Positions 35,860 through 44,042 of a stretch of DNA of 64,000 bases are shown piece by piece (position 1 is the first letter of the stretch; each line of letters begins with the position of its first letter). The notes beneath the pieces were generated by a model. That model searched no databases and was not told where the DNA came from. It saw only the letters and a program-made list of their open reading frames with translations. This DNA comes from Prolixibacteraceae bacterium (GTDB lineage Bacteria > Bacteroidota > Bacteroidia > Bacteroidales > Prolixibacteraceae), in assembly GCA_028683385.1 (NCBI GenBank), contig JAQUIJ010000001.1, forward strand, positions 620,001-684,000, read 5' to 3'. Made by a program: the position numbers and the translations under genes.

Positions 35860-36978
35860 ATGCAAAACAAGTATAGAAAATTTACAGAAGAGATTTTGGG
35901 AATCGCCGGTATTCAAATTAATGGAAACAATCCCTGGGATATCCAAATTCATAACGATAATTTCTACAAAAGAGCAATTACTGAAGGCTCTCTGGGTGTT
36001 GGCGAATCGTTTATGGATGGAGATTGGGATGTCGAAAATCTGGACGAATTTATTTATAAAGTTATACAAGCTCAACTTGATGAAAAAATTCAGGGGAAGC
36101 TTTCAACTTTATTTCGTTTGGCAACATTGAGGCTTTTCAATTTGCAATCGAAAAACAGGGCATTTATCGTTGGCGAAAAGCATTATGATTTAGGGAATGA
36201 TCTCTTCAGAAATATGCTCGACCCTCGTATGAATTACAGTTGCGGTTACTGGAAGAATGCCTCAAATCTGAAGGAGTCTCAGGAAAATAAATTGGACTTA
36301 ATTTGTCGGAAATTGTACCTTGAACCCGGTATGCGAGTACTTGATATTGGGTGTGGTTGGGGTGCATTCGGAAAATTTGCCGCAGAGAAGTACAAGGTTG
36401 AGGTAGTTGGTGTTACCGTTTCGAAAGAACAAATTGAATTGGGCAGAAATTTATGTGCCGGACTTCCGGTTGAATTCAGACTAATGGATTACCGTGACCT
36501 GAATGAAAAGTTCGATCGAATTGCGAGTGTCGGAATGTTTGAGCATGTAGGTGCGAAAAATTATAAGACTTATTTTGAAGTTGCAGACCGATGTCTGAAA
36601 GATGACGGCTTATTTCTGTTGCATACCATTGGCCGGATGAAAGCGCCAAAAGCAATTGATCCCTGGACCCATAAATACATTTTCCCAAACGGCATGTTAC
36701 CATCAGCCATTCAGATTAACAAAGCCATTGGGTCATGTTTTGTAATGGAAGATTGGCACAACTTTGGTCCCGACTACGACAAAACACTGATGGCGTGGTA
36801 CGCCAACTTTGTAAAGAATTGGGACAAAATAAAAGGAAACTACTCTGAACGCTTTTTCAGAATGTGGAAATATTATTTACTGTCTTCTGCTGGTTCATTT
36901 CGCGCCAGGCGAAATCAGTTGTGGCAAATTGTCCTGTCAAAAAATGGTGTTCCGGGTGGTTATCCATCAATTCGGTAA
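35860..36978 (+). CDS. cfa: cyclopropane-fatty-acyl-phospholipid synthase
   Basis: The 372-residue protein has an N-terminal lipid-binding region and a SAM-dependent methyltransferase core with LDIGCGWG at 161-168, preceded by MNYSCGYWKNA, the typical lead of CFA synthases. The segment SVGMFEHVGAKNY carries the active-site glutamate and histidine region. It converts unsaturated acyl chains of membrane lipids to cyclopropane forms. Confidence 0.95.
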   Translation: MQNKYRKFTEEILGIAGIQINGNNPWDIQIHNDNFYKRAITEGSLGVGESFMDGDWDVENLDEFIYKVIQAQLDEKIQGKLSTLFRLATLRLFNLQSKNRAFIVGEKHYDLGNDLFRNMLDPRMNYSCGYWKNASNLKESQENKLDLICRKLYLEPGMRVLDIGCGWGAFGKFAAEKYKVEVVGVTVSKEQIELGRNLCAGLPVEFRLMDYRDLNEKFDRIASVGMFEHVGAKNYKTYFEVADRCLKDDGLFLLHTIGRMKAPKAIDPWTHKYIFPNGMLPSAIQINKAIGSCFVMEDWHNFGPDYDKTLMAWYANFVKNWDKIKGNYSERFFRMWKYYLLSSAGSFRARRNQLWQIVLSKNGVPGGYPSIR

Positions 36979-37041
36979 ACAGAATCATCTTGGCAAAATG
37001 CAATATTGAATAATGTCTCTGAGGAAATAGTTTACTAAAAT

Positions 37042-37680
37042 CTAGCTTATAAATTGATTTTCAGTTTGCCCGACGGAAGCGGAACGTTTCCTTCTTAAAT
37101 ATTTAACCCTCAACATCAGCATCAACAAAACCAGAATACAAACGATCGCCCTCACCGAATAAATGGTTGCCAGCGTTCCCTTACTCGATAAAAGGGAAAT
37201 AGCAGGGGTAACAGCCATGGCGATCCAAATCAGAAACGACTCGGAATTTTCGCGGGTTTTCCAGAGTCGGCTGACGACAGGAAAATAGGCAATTACCAGA
37301 ATTCCCTGAGTTAAGGTATGAGTTACCACATGATTTCGGGTAACAAACCAAAACAGCAAAATAACAAATACTGCCACAAGGCAACCCTTATCGAAACGAC
37401 TAAAACGCGAAGTATGGTCGCCCCAAAGATAGATAGCGATTGTGACACTTAATGCAAGTACAAGGTCAGTCGTATTCAGGATATTATCGAGCAAACTAAA
37501 ATTGTCGGATTTTAAATAGGTTACCAAACTAATCGCAACTGCAATGGTGAAAAAAATCCACATAGCCAAAGCTGGTCTAATCTTCTGCTTATAAGTTAGC
37601 CAGCAATACCAGACCGTAATAAACAAATTAAGAAGAGACACACTTACAATGGATATCTGTTGAACCAGATTTTCAGACAT
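37042..37680 (-). CDS. multi-pass membrane protein of unknown function
   Basis: From the ATG at 37680 the protein has 212 residues and about six or seven hydrophobic helices; the frame extends to an ATG at 37746, but that start would run through promoter-like DNA (a near-consensus -7 string on the minus strand at 37721-37714) and add a stretch unlike the rest. There is no recognisable motif. The last residues are strongly basic (RVKYLRRKRS), indicating a cytoplasmic C-terminus. It is divergent from hydG. Confidence 0.7.
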   Translation of the reverse strand: MSENLVQQISIVSVSLLNLFITVWYCWLTYKQKIRPALAMWIFFTIAVAISLVTYLKSDNFSLLDNILNTTDLVLALSVTIAIYLWGDHTSRFSRFDKGCLVAVFVILLFWFVTRNHVVTHTLTQGILVIAYFPVVSRLWKTRENSESFLIWIAMAVTPAISLLSSKGTLATIYSVRAIVCILVLLMLMLRVKYLRRKRSASVGQTENQFIS

Positions 37681-37767
37681 AAATTCAGTTTTGAATAAGT
37701 TGAAAACAAGTTGCAAGTATATCACATTATTCGAAATTTTAATCATTCATTTTTGATGATTGAATAG

Positions 37768-37775
37768 TACCTTTG
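37768..37775 (+). promoter_or_regulatory. -7 promoter element of hydG
   Basis: TACCTTTG fits TAnnTTTG, 25 bases before the hydG ATG, giving a leader of about 20 bases. Confidence 0.5.
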
Positions 37776-37800
37776 AAGTATAATTTAGAATTCCACCATC

Positions 37801-39183
37801 ATGTCTGCTTTTATCAATGAAATAGAGATTGCCCAAATTCTGGAACGGAATCAAAATCCTGATCCTGGAAAAGTTAAAGAGGTACTGAACAAAGCCAAAG
37901 AAATGAAAGGCCTTGATTTGGAAGACGTGGCCGTACTCTCCAATATCACCGATCCGATGCAGTTGTTCGAGCTTTTCGAAGAAGCCAATCACATTAAGGA
38001 AAAGATTTATGGCATGCGGTTGGTCATTTTTGCCCCTTTATATATTTCCAATTTATGCGCGAACGAATGCAGCTACTGTGCCTTCAGAGCAAAAAACAAG
38101 GCTATTGTAAGGCGTTCGCTTAATCAGGACGAAATCAAACACGAAACCGAAATACTCATCAGTCAGGGGCACAAACGCATTTTAATGGTTGCCGGCGAAT
38201 CCTATCCCAAACAAGGATTTCAGTACGTCATTGATTCTATTGCATCAATTTATGAGGCCAAAGTTGGCAATGGAGAAATCCGGCGGGTAAATGTCAACAT
38301 CGCTCCTCTCGATCTTCCTGAATTTAAACTACTGAAAGAGGCCAAAATCGGAACCTTCCAGCTTTTTCAGGAAACCTACAATCGTCAAATATACAGCGAA
38401 GTGCATACCGGTGGCAAAAAGAAAGATTACGACTACCGGGTTACTGCATTGCATCGCGCCATGGAAGCCGGTATCGACGATGTTGGAATCGGGGTACTTT
38501 TTGGGTTGGCTGATTTCCATTTTGAATTGCTGGCCCTGATGCAACACATTCAGGAGCTTGAAAGGGTTTTTGGAGTTGGGCCACATACCATCAGCGTTCC
38601 TCGTATCGAACCGGCAACCGGATCTGACCTTTCAGCTCATCCGCCACACGCTGTTTCAGACCTTGATTTCCGCAAAATTGTAGCCATACTCCGACTGGCT
38701 GTACCTTATACCGGTATCATCATGTCGACCCGCGAAACGGCACATATGCGACGCGACACTTTCGCATTGGGCGTTTCACAGATTTCGGCCGGAAGCCGCA
38801 CCAATCCAGGTGGTTACAGCGATTCTTTACATGACGACAGCGGCCAGTTCTGTCTAGGCGACCATCGTCCGCTGGACGAAGTGATTCGCGATGTGGCCGA
38901 AATGGGTTACATTCCTTCGTTCTGTACAGGTTGTTACCGACTTGGCCGCACAGGACAGGATTTTATGGACCGCGCAAAACCCGGCGACATCAAGAACCAT
39001 TGTAACCCGAATGCTGTTTCTACTTTCATGGAATACCTGATGGACTATGCTTCGTACGAAACCCGACTGATTGGTGAAAACCTGATTGAAGATATAATCA
39101 GTTCGATGCACGGAGTTGCACGCGAAAGAGCAATCACCTTGCTCGAAAAGGTAAAAAATGGTAACCACGATATGTATTGCTAA
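37801..39183 (+). CDS. hydG: [FeFe]-hydrogenase maturase HydG (radical SAM tyrosine lyase)
   Basis: HydG splits tyrosine and makes the CO and CN ligands of the hydrogenase H-cluster. The radical SAM cysteines are C86, C90 and C93 (CANECSYC). The C-terminal auxiliary cluster motif C-x2-C-x22-C is at C375, C378 and C401, which separates HydG from the related thiamin enzyme ThiH. Length 460 is standard. HydE, HydF and the hydrogenase itself are not in the window. A MOSC-MoaB fusion and a RAM protein follow on the same strand. Confidence 0.95.
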   Translation: MSAFINEIEIAQILERNQNPDPGKVKEVLNKAKEMKGLDLEDVAVLSNITDPMQLFELFEEANHIKEKIYGMRLVIFAPLYISNLCANECSYCAFRAKNKAIVRRSLNQDEIKHETEILISQGHKRILMVAGESYPKQGFQYVIDSIASIYEAKVGNGEIRRVNVNIAPLDLPEFKLLKEAKIGTFQLFQETYNRQIYSEVHTGGKKKDYDYRVTALHRAMEAGIDDVGIGVLFGLADFHFELLALMQHIQELERVFGVGPHTISVPRIEPATGSDLSAHPPHAVSDLDFRKIVAILRLAVPYTGIIMSTRETAHMRRDTFALGVSQISAGSRTNPGGYSDSLHDDSGQFCLGDHRPLDEVIRDVAEMGYIPSFCTGCYRLGRTGQDFMDRAKPGDIKNHCNPNAVSTFMEYLMDYASYETRLIGENLIEDIISSMHGVARERAITLLEKVKNGNHDMYC

Positions 39184-39200
39184 TATTGAAACTTAGAAAA

Positions 39201-40130
39201 ATGAAAATAAAAGTCCTTTCAGTAAATACCTCAGAAAAAAAAGGAACTGTAAAAAAGCCAGTCGATGCCATTCGGTTAACTGATATTGGAGTCGTTGGCG
39301 ATGCGCATTCGGGCAAATGGCACCGTCAGGTTAGCCTGCTGGCAACCGAAAGCATTGCCAAATTCTCGGAAGAAGCTGGCCGTAACATTAAATTCGGCGA
39401 ATTTGCTGAAAACATTACTACGGAAGGACTTTTACTCCATGAATGCCGTCCGCTCGACCGTTTCCGAAATGATAATCTGGAATTGGAAGTCACCCAGATT
39501 GGCAAAAAATGCCACGGTGATAACTGTTCCATTTTTCGCGAAGTGGGCAATTGCGTGATGCCCAAAGAAGGTATCTTTGCACGAGTTATCCACAGCGGAA
39601 ACCTGAAGGCGGGAGACCAGCTGGAGTACCTGCCCAAAGTGATCAATATTCAGATTATCACCTTGAGCGACCGCGCAAGCGCTGGCGAATATGCCGACAA
39701 AAGTGGTCCGCAAATCAAAAATCTGGCCGAAACTTTTTTTTCAGGAATTAAACGACAAACTGCAGTTACGAATCATTTAATTTCTGATGATCCGGAACAA
39801 CTTGCCCAACTAATTGAGTTCGCCATTTCGCAGCAGGTTGATGTGGTATTTACAACTGGTGGTACTGGAATTGGACCAAGAGATATTACTCCGGAAACAG
39901 TTCGCCCTTTGCTCGATAAGGAAATTCCGGGAATCATGGAACTGATTCGGGTAAAATATGGGATGGATAAACCTGCGGCCTTGCTTAGTCGCAGTATTGC
40001 TGGTGTTTCAGGCAAAACATTGATTTACACCTTGCCCGGAAGCGTAAAAGCAGTAACCGAATATTGCAACGAAATCCTTCCAACCATCGAGCATTCGATG
40101 TATATGATTGAAGGGATTGACAGCCACTAA
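39201..40130 (+). CDS. MOSC domain fused to a MoaB/Mog domain
   Basis: The ATG at 39201 is 18 bases after hydG; the TTG at 39177 is rejected because it lies within hydG. Residues 1-145 are a MOSC domain (GVVGDAHSGKWHRQVSLLA, and C104 in GKKCHGDNCSIF). Residues 148-309 are a MoaB/Mog domain (IITLSDRASAGEYADKSG, TTGGTGIGPRDITPE, TLPGSVKAV). MoaB/Mog adenylates molybdopterin; MOSC domains bind sulfur or molybdenum cofactor. Both functions in one chain beside hydG are unexpected, since H-clusters contain no molybdenum. Confidence 0.92.
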   Translation: MKIKVLSVNTSEKKGTVKKPVDAIRLTDIGVVGDAHSGKWHRQVSLLATESIAKFSEEAGRNIKFGEFAENITTEGLLLHECRPLDRFRNDNLELEVTQIGKKCHGDNCSIFREVGNCVMPKEGIFARVIHSGNLKAGDQLEYLPKVINIQIITLSDRASAGEYADKSGPQIKNLAETFFSGIKRQTAVTNHLISDDPEQLAQLIEFAISQQVDVVFTTGGTGIGPRDITPETVRPLLDKEIPGIMELIRVKYGMDKPAALLSRSIAGVSGKTLIYTLPGSVKAVTEYCNEILPTIEHSMYMIEGIDSH

Positions 40131-40180
40131 TATTCGTAACCTTAATTCAGATTTTAATTTATTTTTAAGAGGATAAACAC

Positions 40181-40456
40181 ATGATAAACGCAATAATACT
40201 TATTAACGCAGAGCGCACCAAAATCAATTCGGTAGCAGAACAATTGGTCAGTTTGACTGGAATTACAGATGTTTACTCCGTTAGTGGAAGATTCGATTTG
40301 GTTGCAGTTATCCGACTTCCTCATGCCGACGATCTGGCTGAACTGATTACAGAGAAAGTAACCAAAGTGGAAGGGATAACTCAGACCGAGTCGATGGTAG
40401 CTTTCAAAACGCTTTCGAAAAGCGATATGGCCAGCATGTTTGAACTGGGTAATTAG
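40181..40456 (+). CDS. stand-alone Lrp/AsnC ligand-binding (RAM) domain protein
   Basis: The 91 residues form one RAM (ACT-like) domain: AIILINAERTKINSVAEQL, ITDVYSVSGRFDLVAVIR and a closing helix, with no DNA-binding helix-turn-helix. Such proteins bind amino acids or form mixed oligomers with full Lrp proteins. It follows the MOSC-MoaB gene by 50 bases and is probably in the hydG operon. A small ACT-like protein next to hydrogenase maturases is also known from other phyla (the TM1266 type), which may be an analogy rather than homology. Confidence 0.88.
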   Translation: MINAIILINAERTKINSVAEQLVSLTGITDVYSVSGRFDLVAVIRLPHADDLAELITEKVTKVEGITQTESMVAFKTLSKSDMASMFELGN

Positions 40457-40606
40457 TATGATTTTGTATGAAATTATGTAATACCCATTCATTTTCAACG
40501 GGATATTAACAAATGTATTTTTATGTAATTATTTCTAGTGCTTATTCCAGATATCAAAAATTGGTTGTATTTTGTCTACACCTAAAACCACAATTCCGAA
40601 TAAGCA

Positions 40607-40999
40607 ATGCCTGAAGAAAAAGACATTTTCTATAAGAACCTTTGTTTTAAAATCAGTTCGAAATTTGATTACCTCGAAGTTTTAATTGATGACATCAATT
40701 TTTCAGATCAAAAAACTTACATCGCTTCAGTCTCGGTCCTTCTTGAATATGCATTAGCCATTTATCCACGATACGTTATCATAAATAAACTAAATTCAAA
40801 ATTCAGGATTGTTCCAGAATTATATTCGTTTACTCAAAAAAATATAATTGCTCCGTTAAAATCAAACGGTGTCAGAAAAATTATTGTCCTGACCGATGAA
40901 GGCGGACAACGGTACAAAGACATCGAAAAAGAAGAACCTTTCATTAAAGCATTTGCGTCAAAAGCCGAGGTTATAAAATGGATTTCTGAAAATCCATAG
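40607..40999 (+). CDS. protein of unknown function, possibly STAS-like
   Basis: A 130-residue soluble protein. Its secondary-structure rhythm (strand LEVLIDDINF, helix, strand YVIINKLNSKFRIV, helix FTQKNIIAPLKSNGVRKIIVL, then helix FIKAFASKAEVIKWI) is like that of STAS/SpoIIAA-type domains, but no phosphorylatable serine motif was found. It stands about 150 bases from both neighbours and may have its own promoter. Confidence 0.7.
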   Translation: MPEEKDIFYKNLCFKISSKFDYLEVLIDDINFSDQKTYIASVSVLLEYALAIYPRYVIINKLNSKFRIVPELYSFTQKNIIAPLKSNGVRKIIVLTDEGGQRYKDIEKEEPFIKAFASKAEVIKWISENP

Positions 41000-41149
41000 A
41001 ATATTGTAAGCCCAGAGGTAACATTCGGGCAAACCAGAACCTGTTTCATATTTGATTCGAAGGGTATAAACAAAACTACCGATCCAACTGTTTCTAATTC
41101 TTACAATTAGTCATTTAAGAAAACAGTCGAACTTCAAAATTTAGAAATT

Positions 41150-41851
41150 ATGAAACGTAGAAATTTTATTGCCCTCGTCGGGACTTCATTAGTCGCCGCC
41201 CCAGTTTGGTCAAATGTTTATAACTCCAAAATACCTGTACAAAAGGCTATCGATGTTACCTTTCCTGAGTTACCATACGCTTACAATGCGTTGGAACCGG
41301 TCATCGATGCAAAAACAATGGAAATTCATTATACTAAACACCACAAAGGCTATTTCAACAATTTTCTGGCAGCCATCAAAGATTCACCAGCGGCCGAGAT
41401 GGATTTAACAGACTTATTTGCGGGAATCAGCAAACAGAGCGCAGCCATCCGGAATAATGGCGGAGGATATTACAACCATAAGCTTTTCTGGGAAAACATG
41501 TCACCAACAAAGTCGAATCCTTCGGTTGTTTTGAAAGGCGCCATCGACAAAAGTTTTGGAACAATGGATAAATTCAAAGAAGAATTCGCCAATGCCGCCA
41601 AGAAACACTTCGGAAGTGGATGGGCCTGGCTGGTTGCCGGAAAAGATGGCAATCTCTTCGTAAGTGACACCCTCAATCAGGATAATCCGTTAATGGATGT
41701 AGTTGATAAAAAAGGAACTCCACTCCTTTGCCTCGACGTCTGGGAGCACGCCTATTACCTTAAATATCAAAACAAAAGAGCCGAATACGTCGACAATTTC
41801 TGGGACATTGTGAACTGGGATGTCGTTAGCAAACGATACGAAAACCGATAG
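41150..41851 (+). CDS. Fe/Mn superoxide dismutase with an N-terminal export signal
   Basis: After a signal-like N-terminus (MKRRNFIALVGTSLVAAPVWS, with an Arg-Arg pair) comes the complete SOD fold: the first metal histidine in IHYTKHHKGY, the second in YYNHKLFWENM, and the C-terminal CLDVWEHAYYLKYQNKRAEY with the Asp and His ligands. Fe or Mn use cannot be told. The start looks like a Tat signal, unusual but known for SODs of this phylum, so the enzyme may be periplasmic. Confidence 0.93.
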   Translation: MKRRNFIALVGTSLVAAPVWSNVYNSKIPVQKAIDVTFPELPYAYNALEPVIDAKTMEIHYTKHHKGYFNNFLAAIKDSPAAEMDLTDLFAGISKQSAAIRNNGGGYYNHKLFWENMSPTKSNPSVVLKGAIDKSFGTMDKFKEEFANAAKKHFGSGWAWLVAGKDGNLFVSDTLNQDNPLMDVVDKKGTPLLCLDVWEHAYYLKYQNKRAEYVDNFWDIVNWDVVSKRYENR

Positions 41852-41867
41852 TTTGATTATCGGTGAT

Positions 41868-41904
41868 TTAGTGAGCGGGTGGCTTGAAGTCGCCCGCTCA
41901 CTAA
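41868..41904 (+). terminator. rho-independent terminator of the superoxide dismutase gene
   Basis: TTAGTGAGCGGG (41868-41879) and CCCGCTCACTAA (41893-41904) form a perfect 12-base stem followed by CTTTTA. Confidence 0.8.
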
Positions 41905-41964
41905 CTTTTAGACCAATTCATCCGCCGTATTTTTTGTATCTTTCCAAGCTTAAATATTGAAGCC

Positions 41965-42759
41965 ATGATTGAAAATGTTGTAATTATAGGTGCAGGAAAT
42001 CTGGCCACTCAATTGGCTCTTTCCCTTCACGAAAAAGGAATCCGGGTGAAACAAGTTTACAGCCGAAAAACAGAATCTGCATCGGAACTAGCCCAAAAAG
42101 TGAATGCAAGTTTTACCAATGATCTGTCTCAACTTCTTCCTGAAACCGATTTGTATATCATTGCGGTGAAAGACTCGGCCATTCAGGAAATATTGGAAAA
42201 TCTTCGGTTAAAAGCTGATCAACTGATTGTGCATACCGCCGGCAGCGTTCCAATGAATATTTTGGAAGGATTCAGCGCTAACTACGGCGTATTCTACCCT
42301 CTTCAAACCTTTTCAAAATCCAGAAGAATCGATTTTTCGGATATTCCGATTTGCATCGAAGCCAATCATCCGTTCAACATGTTGAAGCTGGAAAAGTTGG
42401 GAGAAATGCTATCCTCTTCGGTTAACCAAATTAATTCTGAGGAACGGAAAACACTTCACCTGGCTGCAGTTTTTGTCAATAACTTTGTCAATCACCTGTA
42501 TGCAGTTGGTGCGGATATTCTTCACGATAAAAAGCTCGATTTTGATCTTCTAAAACCACTCATTCGGGAAACCGCTGAGAAAATTGATTCACTGCATCCC
42601 ATTGATGCACAAACCGGACCTGCCAAACGAAATGACCAAAACACGATCAAGACCCAATTAAAAATGCTTCAGGACAAACCGGAGTTTCAGAAAATCTATA
42701 GCTTTGCCACCGAAAGTATTTTTCGGCTTCAACAAAAACATGACCATGACCTTCTTTAA
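41965..42759 (+). CDS. Rossmann-fold protein with DUF2520 (ProC/NADP oxidoreductase-like)
   Basis: The 264-residue protein opens with a dinucleotide-binding motif NVVIIGAGNLATQLALSL and has a C-terminal helical DUF2520 domain (FVNNFVNHLYAVGADILHDKKLDFDLLKPLI, HPIDAQTGPAKRND). The fold is like F420-dependent or pyrroline-5-carboxylate reductases, but the reaction is unknown. It overlaps the kdsC start, and the DUF2520-kdsC-maf order is familiar in Bacteroidota. Confidence 0.9.
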   Translation: MIENVVIIGAGNLATQLALSLHEKGIRVKQVYSRKTESASELAQKVNASFTNDLSQLLPETDLYIIAVKDSAIQEILENLRLKADQLIVHTAGSVPMNILEGFSANYGVFYPLQTFSKSRRIDFSDIPICIEANHPFNMLKLEKLGEMLSSSVNQINSEERKTLHLAAVFVNNFVNHLYAVGADILHDKKLDFDLLKPLIRETAEKIDSLHPIDAQTGPAKRNDQNTIKTQLKMLQDKPEFQKIYSFATESIFRLQQKHDHDLL

Positions 42760-43276
42760 AGAAAGATTAAAAAATATTAAAGCATTCATTTTCGATGTCG
42801 ATGGAGTTTTGTCCTACGACACCTCGCCTCTCGACGAAAGCGGGGATCCTGTTCGAACTGCAAATGTGAAAGATGGGTTTGCCATCCGTTACGCACTTCA
42901 AAATGGTTTTCAGATGGCTATCATTACAGGAGCAAATACACAGCGGGTTAAACTTCGGTATAAGAAACTCGGAGTTGAGCACATCTACCTGAACTCCTTT
43001 CAGAAAATGGAATGTCTCGATGACTTTATCACCAAAACATGTATTGCCAAAAATGAGATTTTGTACATGGGCGACGATCTGGTTGATTTCCCAATTATGA
43101 AAGAAATTGGTATTCCGACATGCCCGGTGGACGCAGTTCCCGAAGTCAAAGCTATTTCGCTGTATGTTTCAGACAAAAAGGGTGGCGAAGGCTGTGTTCG
43201 CGATGTGATTGAACAGGTGATGCGGTCGCAGCAAAAATGGTTTGGACAGGAAATTACAGGAATCAAAGCAGACTAA
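42740..43276 (+). CDS. kdsC: KDO-8-phosphate phosphatase KdsC (HAD superfamily)
   Basis: KdsC removes phosphate from 3-deoxy-manno-octulosonate 8-phosphate for lipopolysaccharide core synthesis. The HAD motif FIFDVDGVLSYD has its catalytic aspartates about residues 19 and 21; further motifs are IITGAN and YMGDDLVDFPIM. The start is either ATG 42740 or ATG 42746, both inside the end of the DUF2520 gene; a TTG farther upstream is rejected. At about 178 residues it has the C0-type length. Confidence 0.92.
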   Translation: MTMTFFKERLKNIKAFIFDVDGVLSYDTSPLDESGDPVRTANVKDGFAIRYALQNGFQMAIITGANTQRVKLRYKKLGVEHIYLNSFQKMECLDDFITKTCIAKNEILYMGDDLVDFPIMKEIGIPTCPVDAVPEVKAISLYVSDKKGGEGCVRDVIEQVMRSQQKWFGQEITGIKAD

Positions 43277-43285
43277 AAAAACGTA

Positions 43286-43317
43286 AGTTCGAAGTGCCAA
43301 AAGGTTAACTCCGAACT
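43286..43317. repeat. imperfect hairpin repeat between kdsC and maf
   Basis: AGTTCGAAGT (43286-43295) and ACTCCGAACT (43308-43317) pair at nine of ten positions, followed by two more CCGAAC copies. A very similar hairpin lies at 60894-60943. Confidence 0.5.
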
Positions 43318-43346
43318 TTCAACTCCGAACCCCGAACTTTCAACAT

Positions 43347-43928
43347 ATGTTTCTGAAGAATCTTGAACAATACGAAATCATACTGGCATCAAAATCTCCG
43401 CGCCGTCAACAGTTATTGACCGATTTGGGCCTGAAATTCAGCGTTCAGTCCATGGACATTCCGGAGGTTTTTCCTGATGATTTGGGAATGACCGAAGTGT
43501 CGGTTTATCTGGCTGAGCTGAAAGCAGAGGCATTTCGTCCGCAGCTAAAAAACAATCAATTGGTGATAACCGCCGACACTATTGTCTGGCTCGATGGTAA
43601 GGTTCTGAACAAACCAACCGATTATGCCGATGGATTCCGGATGCTGAAGAATTTATCGGGTAAAAAGCATCAGGTAATAACCGGGGTGTGCTTGTTTTCC
43701 ACGAAGAAGAAAGTGTCGTTTTATGCTTTAACTGATGTCTGGTTTAAGGAATTAAGCGATGACGAAATTGGCTATTACCTGGAGCGCTACCAACCATACG
43801 ACAAAGCCGGCGCATATGGCATTCAGGAGTGGATCGGCTATATTGGAATTTATAGACTTGAAGGCTCTTTTTTCAATGTTATGGGGTTGCCGATTCAGAG
43901 TGTTTATGAACATTTGAAAACCTTCTGA
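43347..43928 (+). CDS. maf: Maf-family nucleoside triphosphate pyrophosphatase
   Basis: The 193-residue protein has the Maf opening ILASKSPRRQQLLTDLGLKF and the later VITADTIVWLDGKVLNKP, YQPYDKAGAYGIQEWIG segments that carry the conserved Asp, Lys and Gln residues. Maf proteins hydrolyse dTTP/UTP or modified nucleotides and protect nucleotide pools. It is the third gene of the DUF2520-kdsC-maf set. Confidence 0.94.
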   Translation: MFLKNLEQYEIILASKSPRRQQLLTDLGLKFSVQSMDIPEVFPDDLGMTEVSVYLAELKAEAFRPQLKNNQLVITADTIVWLDGKVLNKPTDYADGFRMLKNLSGKKHQVITGVCLFSTKKKVSFYALTDVWFKELSDDEIGYYLERYQPYDKAGAYGIQEWIGYIGIYRLEGSFFNVMGLPIQSVYEHLKTF

Positions 43929-44042
43929 AAAATCCAGGGAAAGAATAGAGAGTCCTCGGTGCTTTAAAACAGGCATTTGCATTCGTAACAATCCAACGGA
44001 TAAATAGTAACTTGCCACAAACTCAATCAAAAAATCATTTCC

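Noticed and set aside
37801-39183. ThiH (thiamin) instead of HydG
   Set aside because: The C-terminal C-x2-C-x22-C auxiliary cluster motif is specific for HydG, and no thiamin genes are adjacent.
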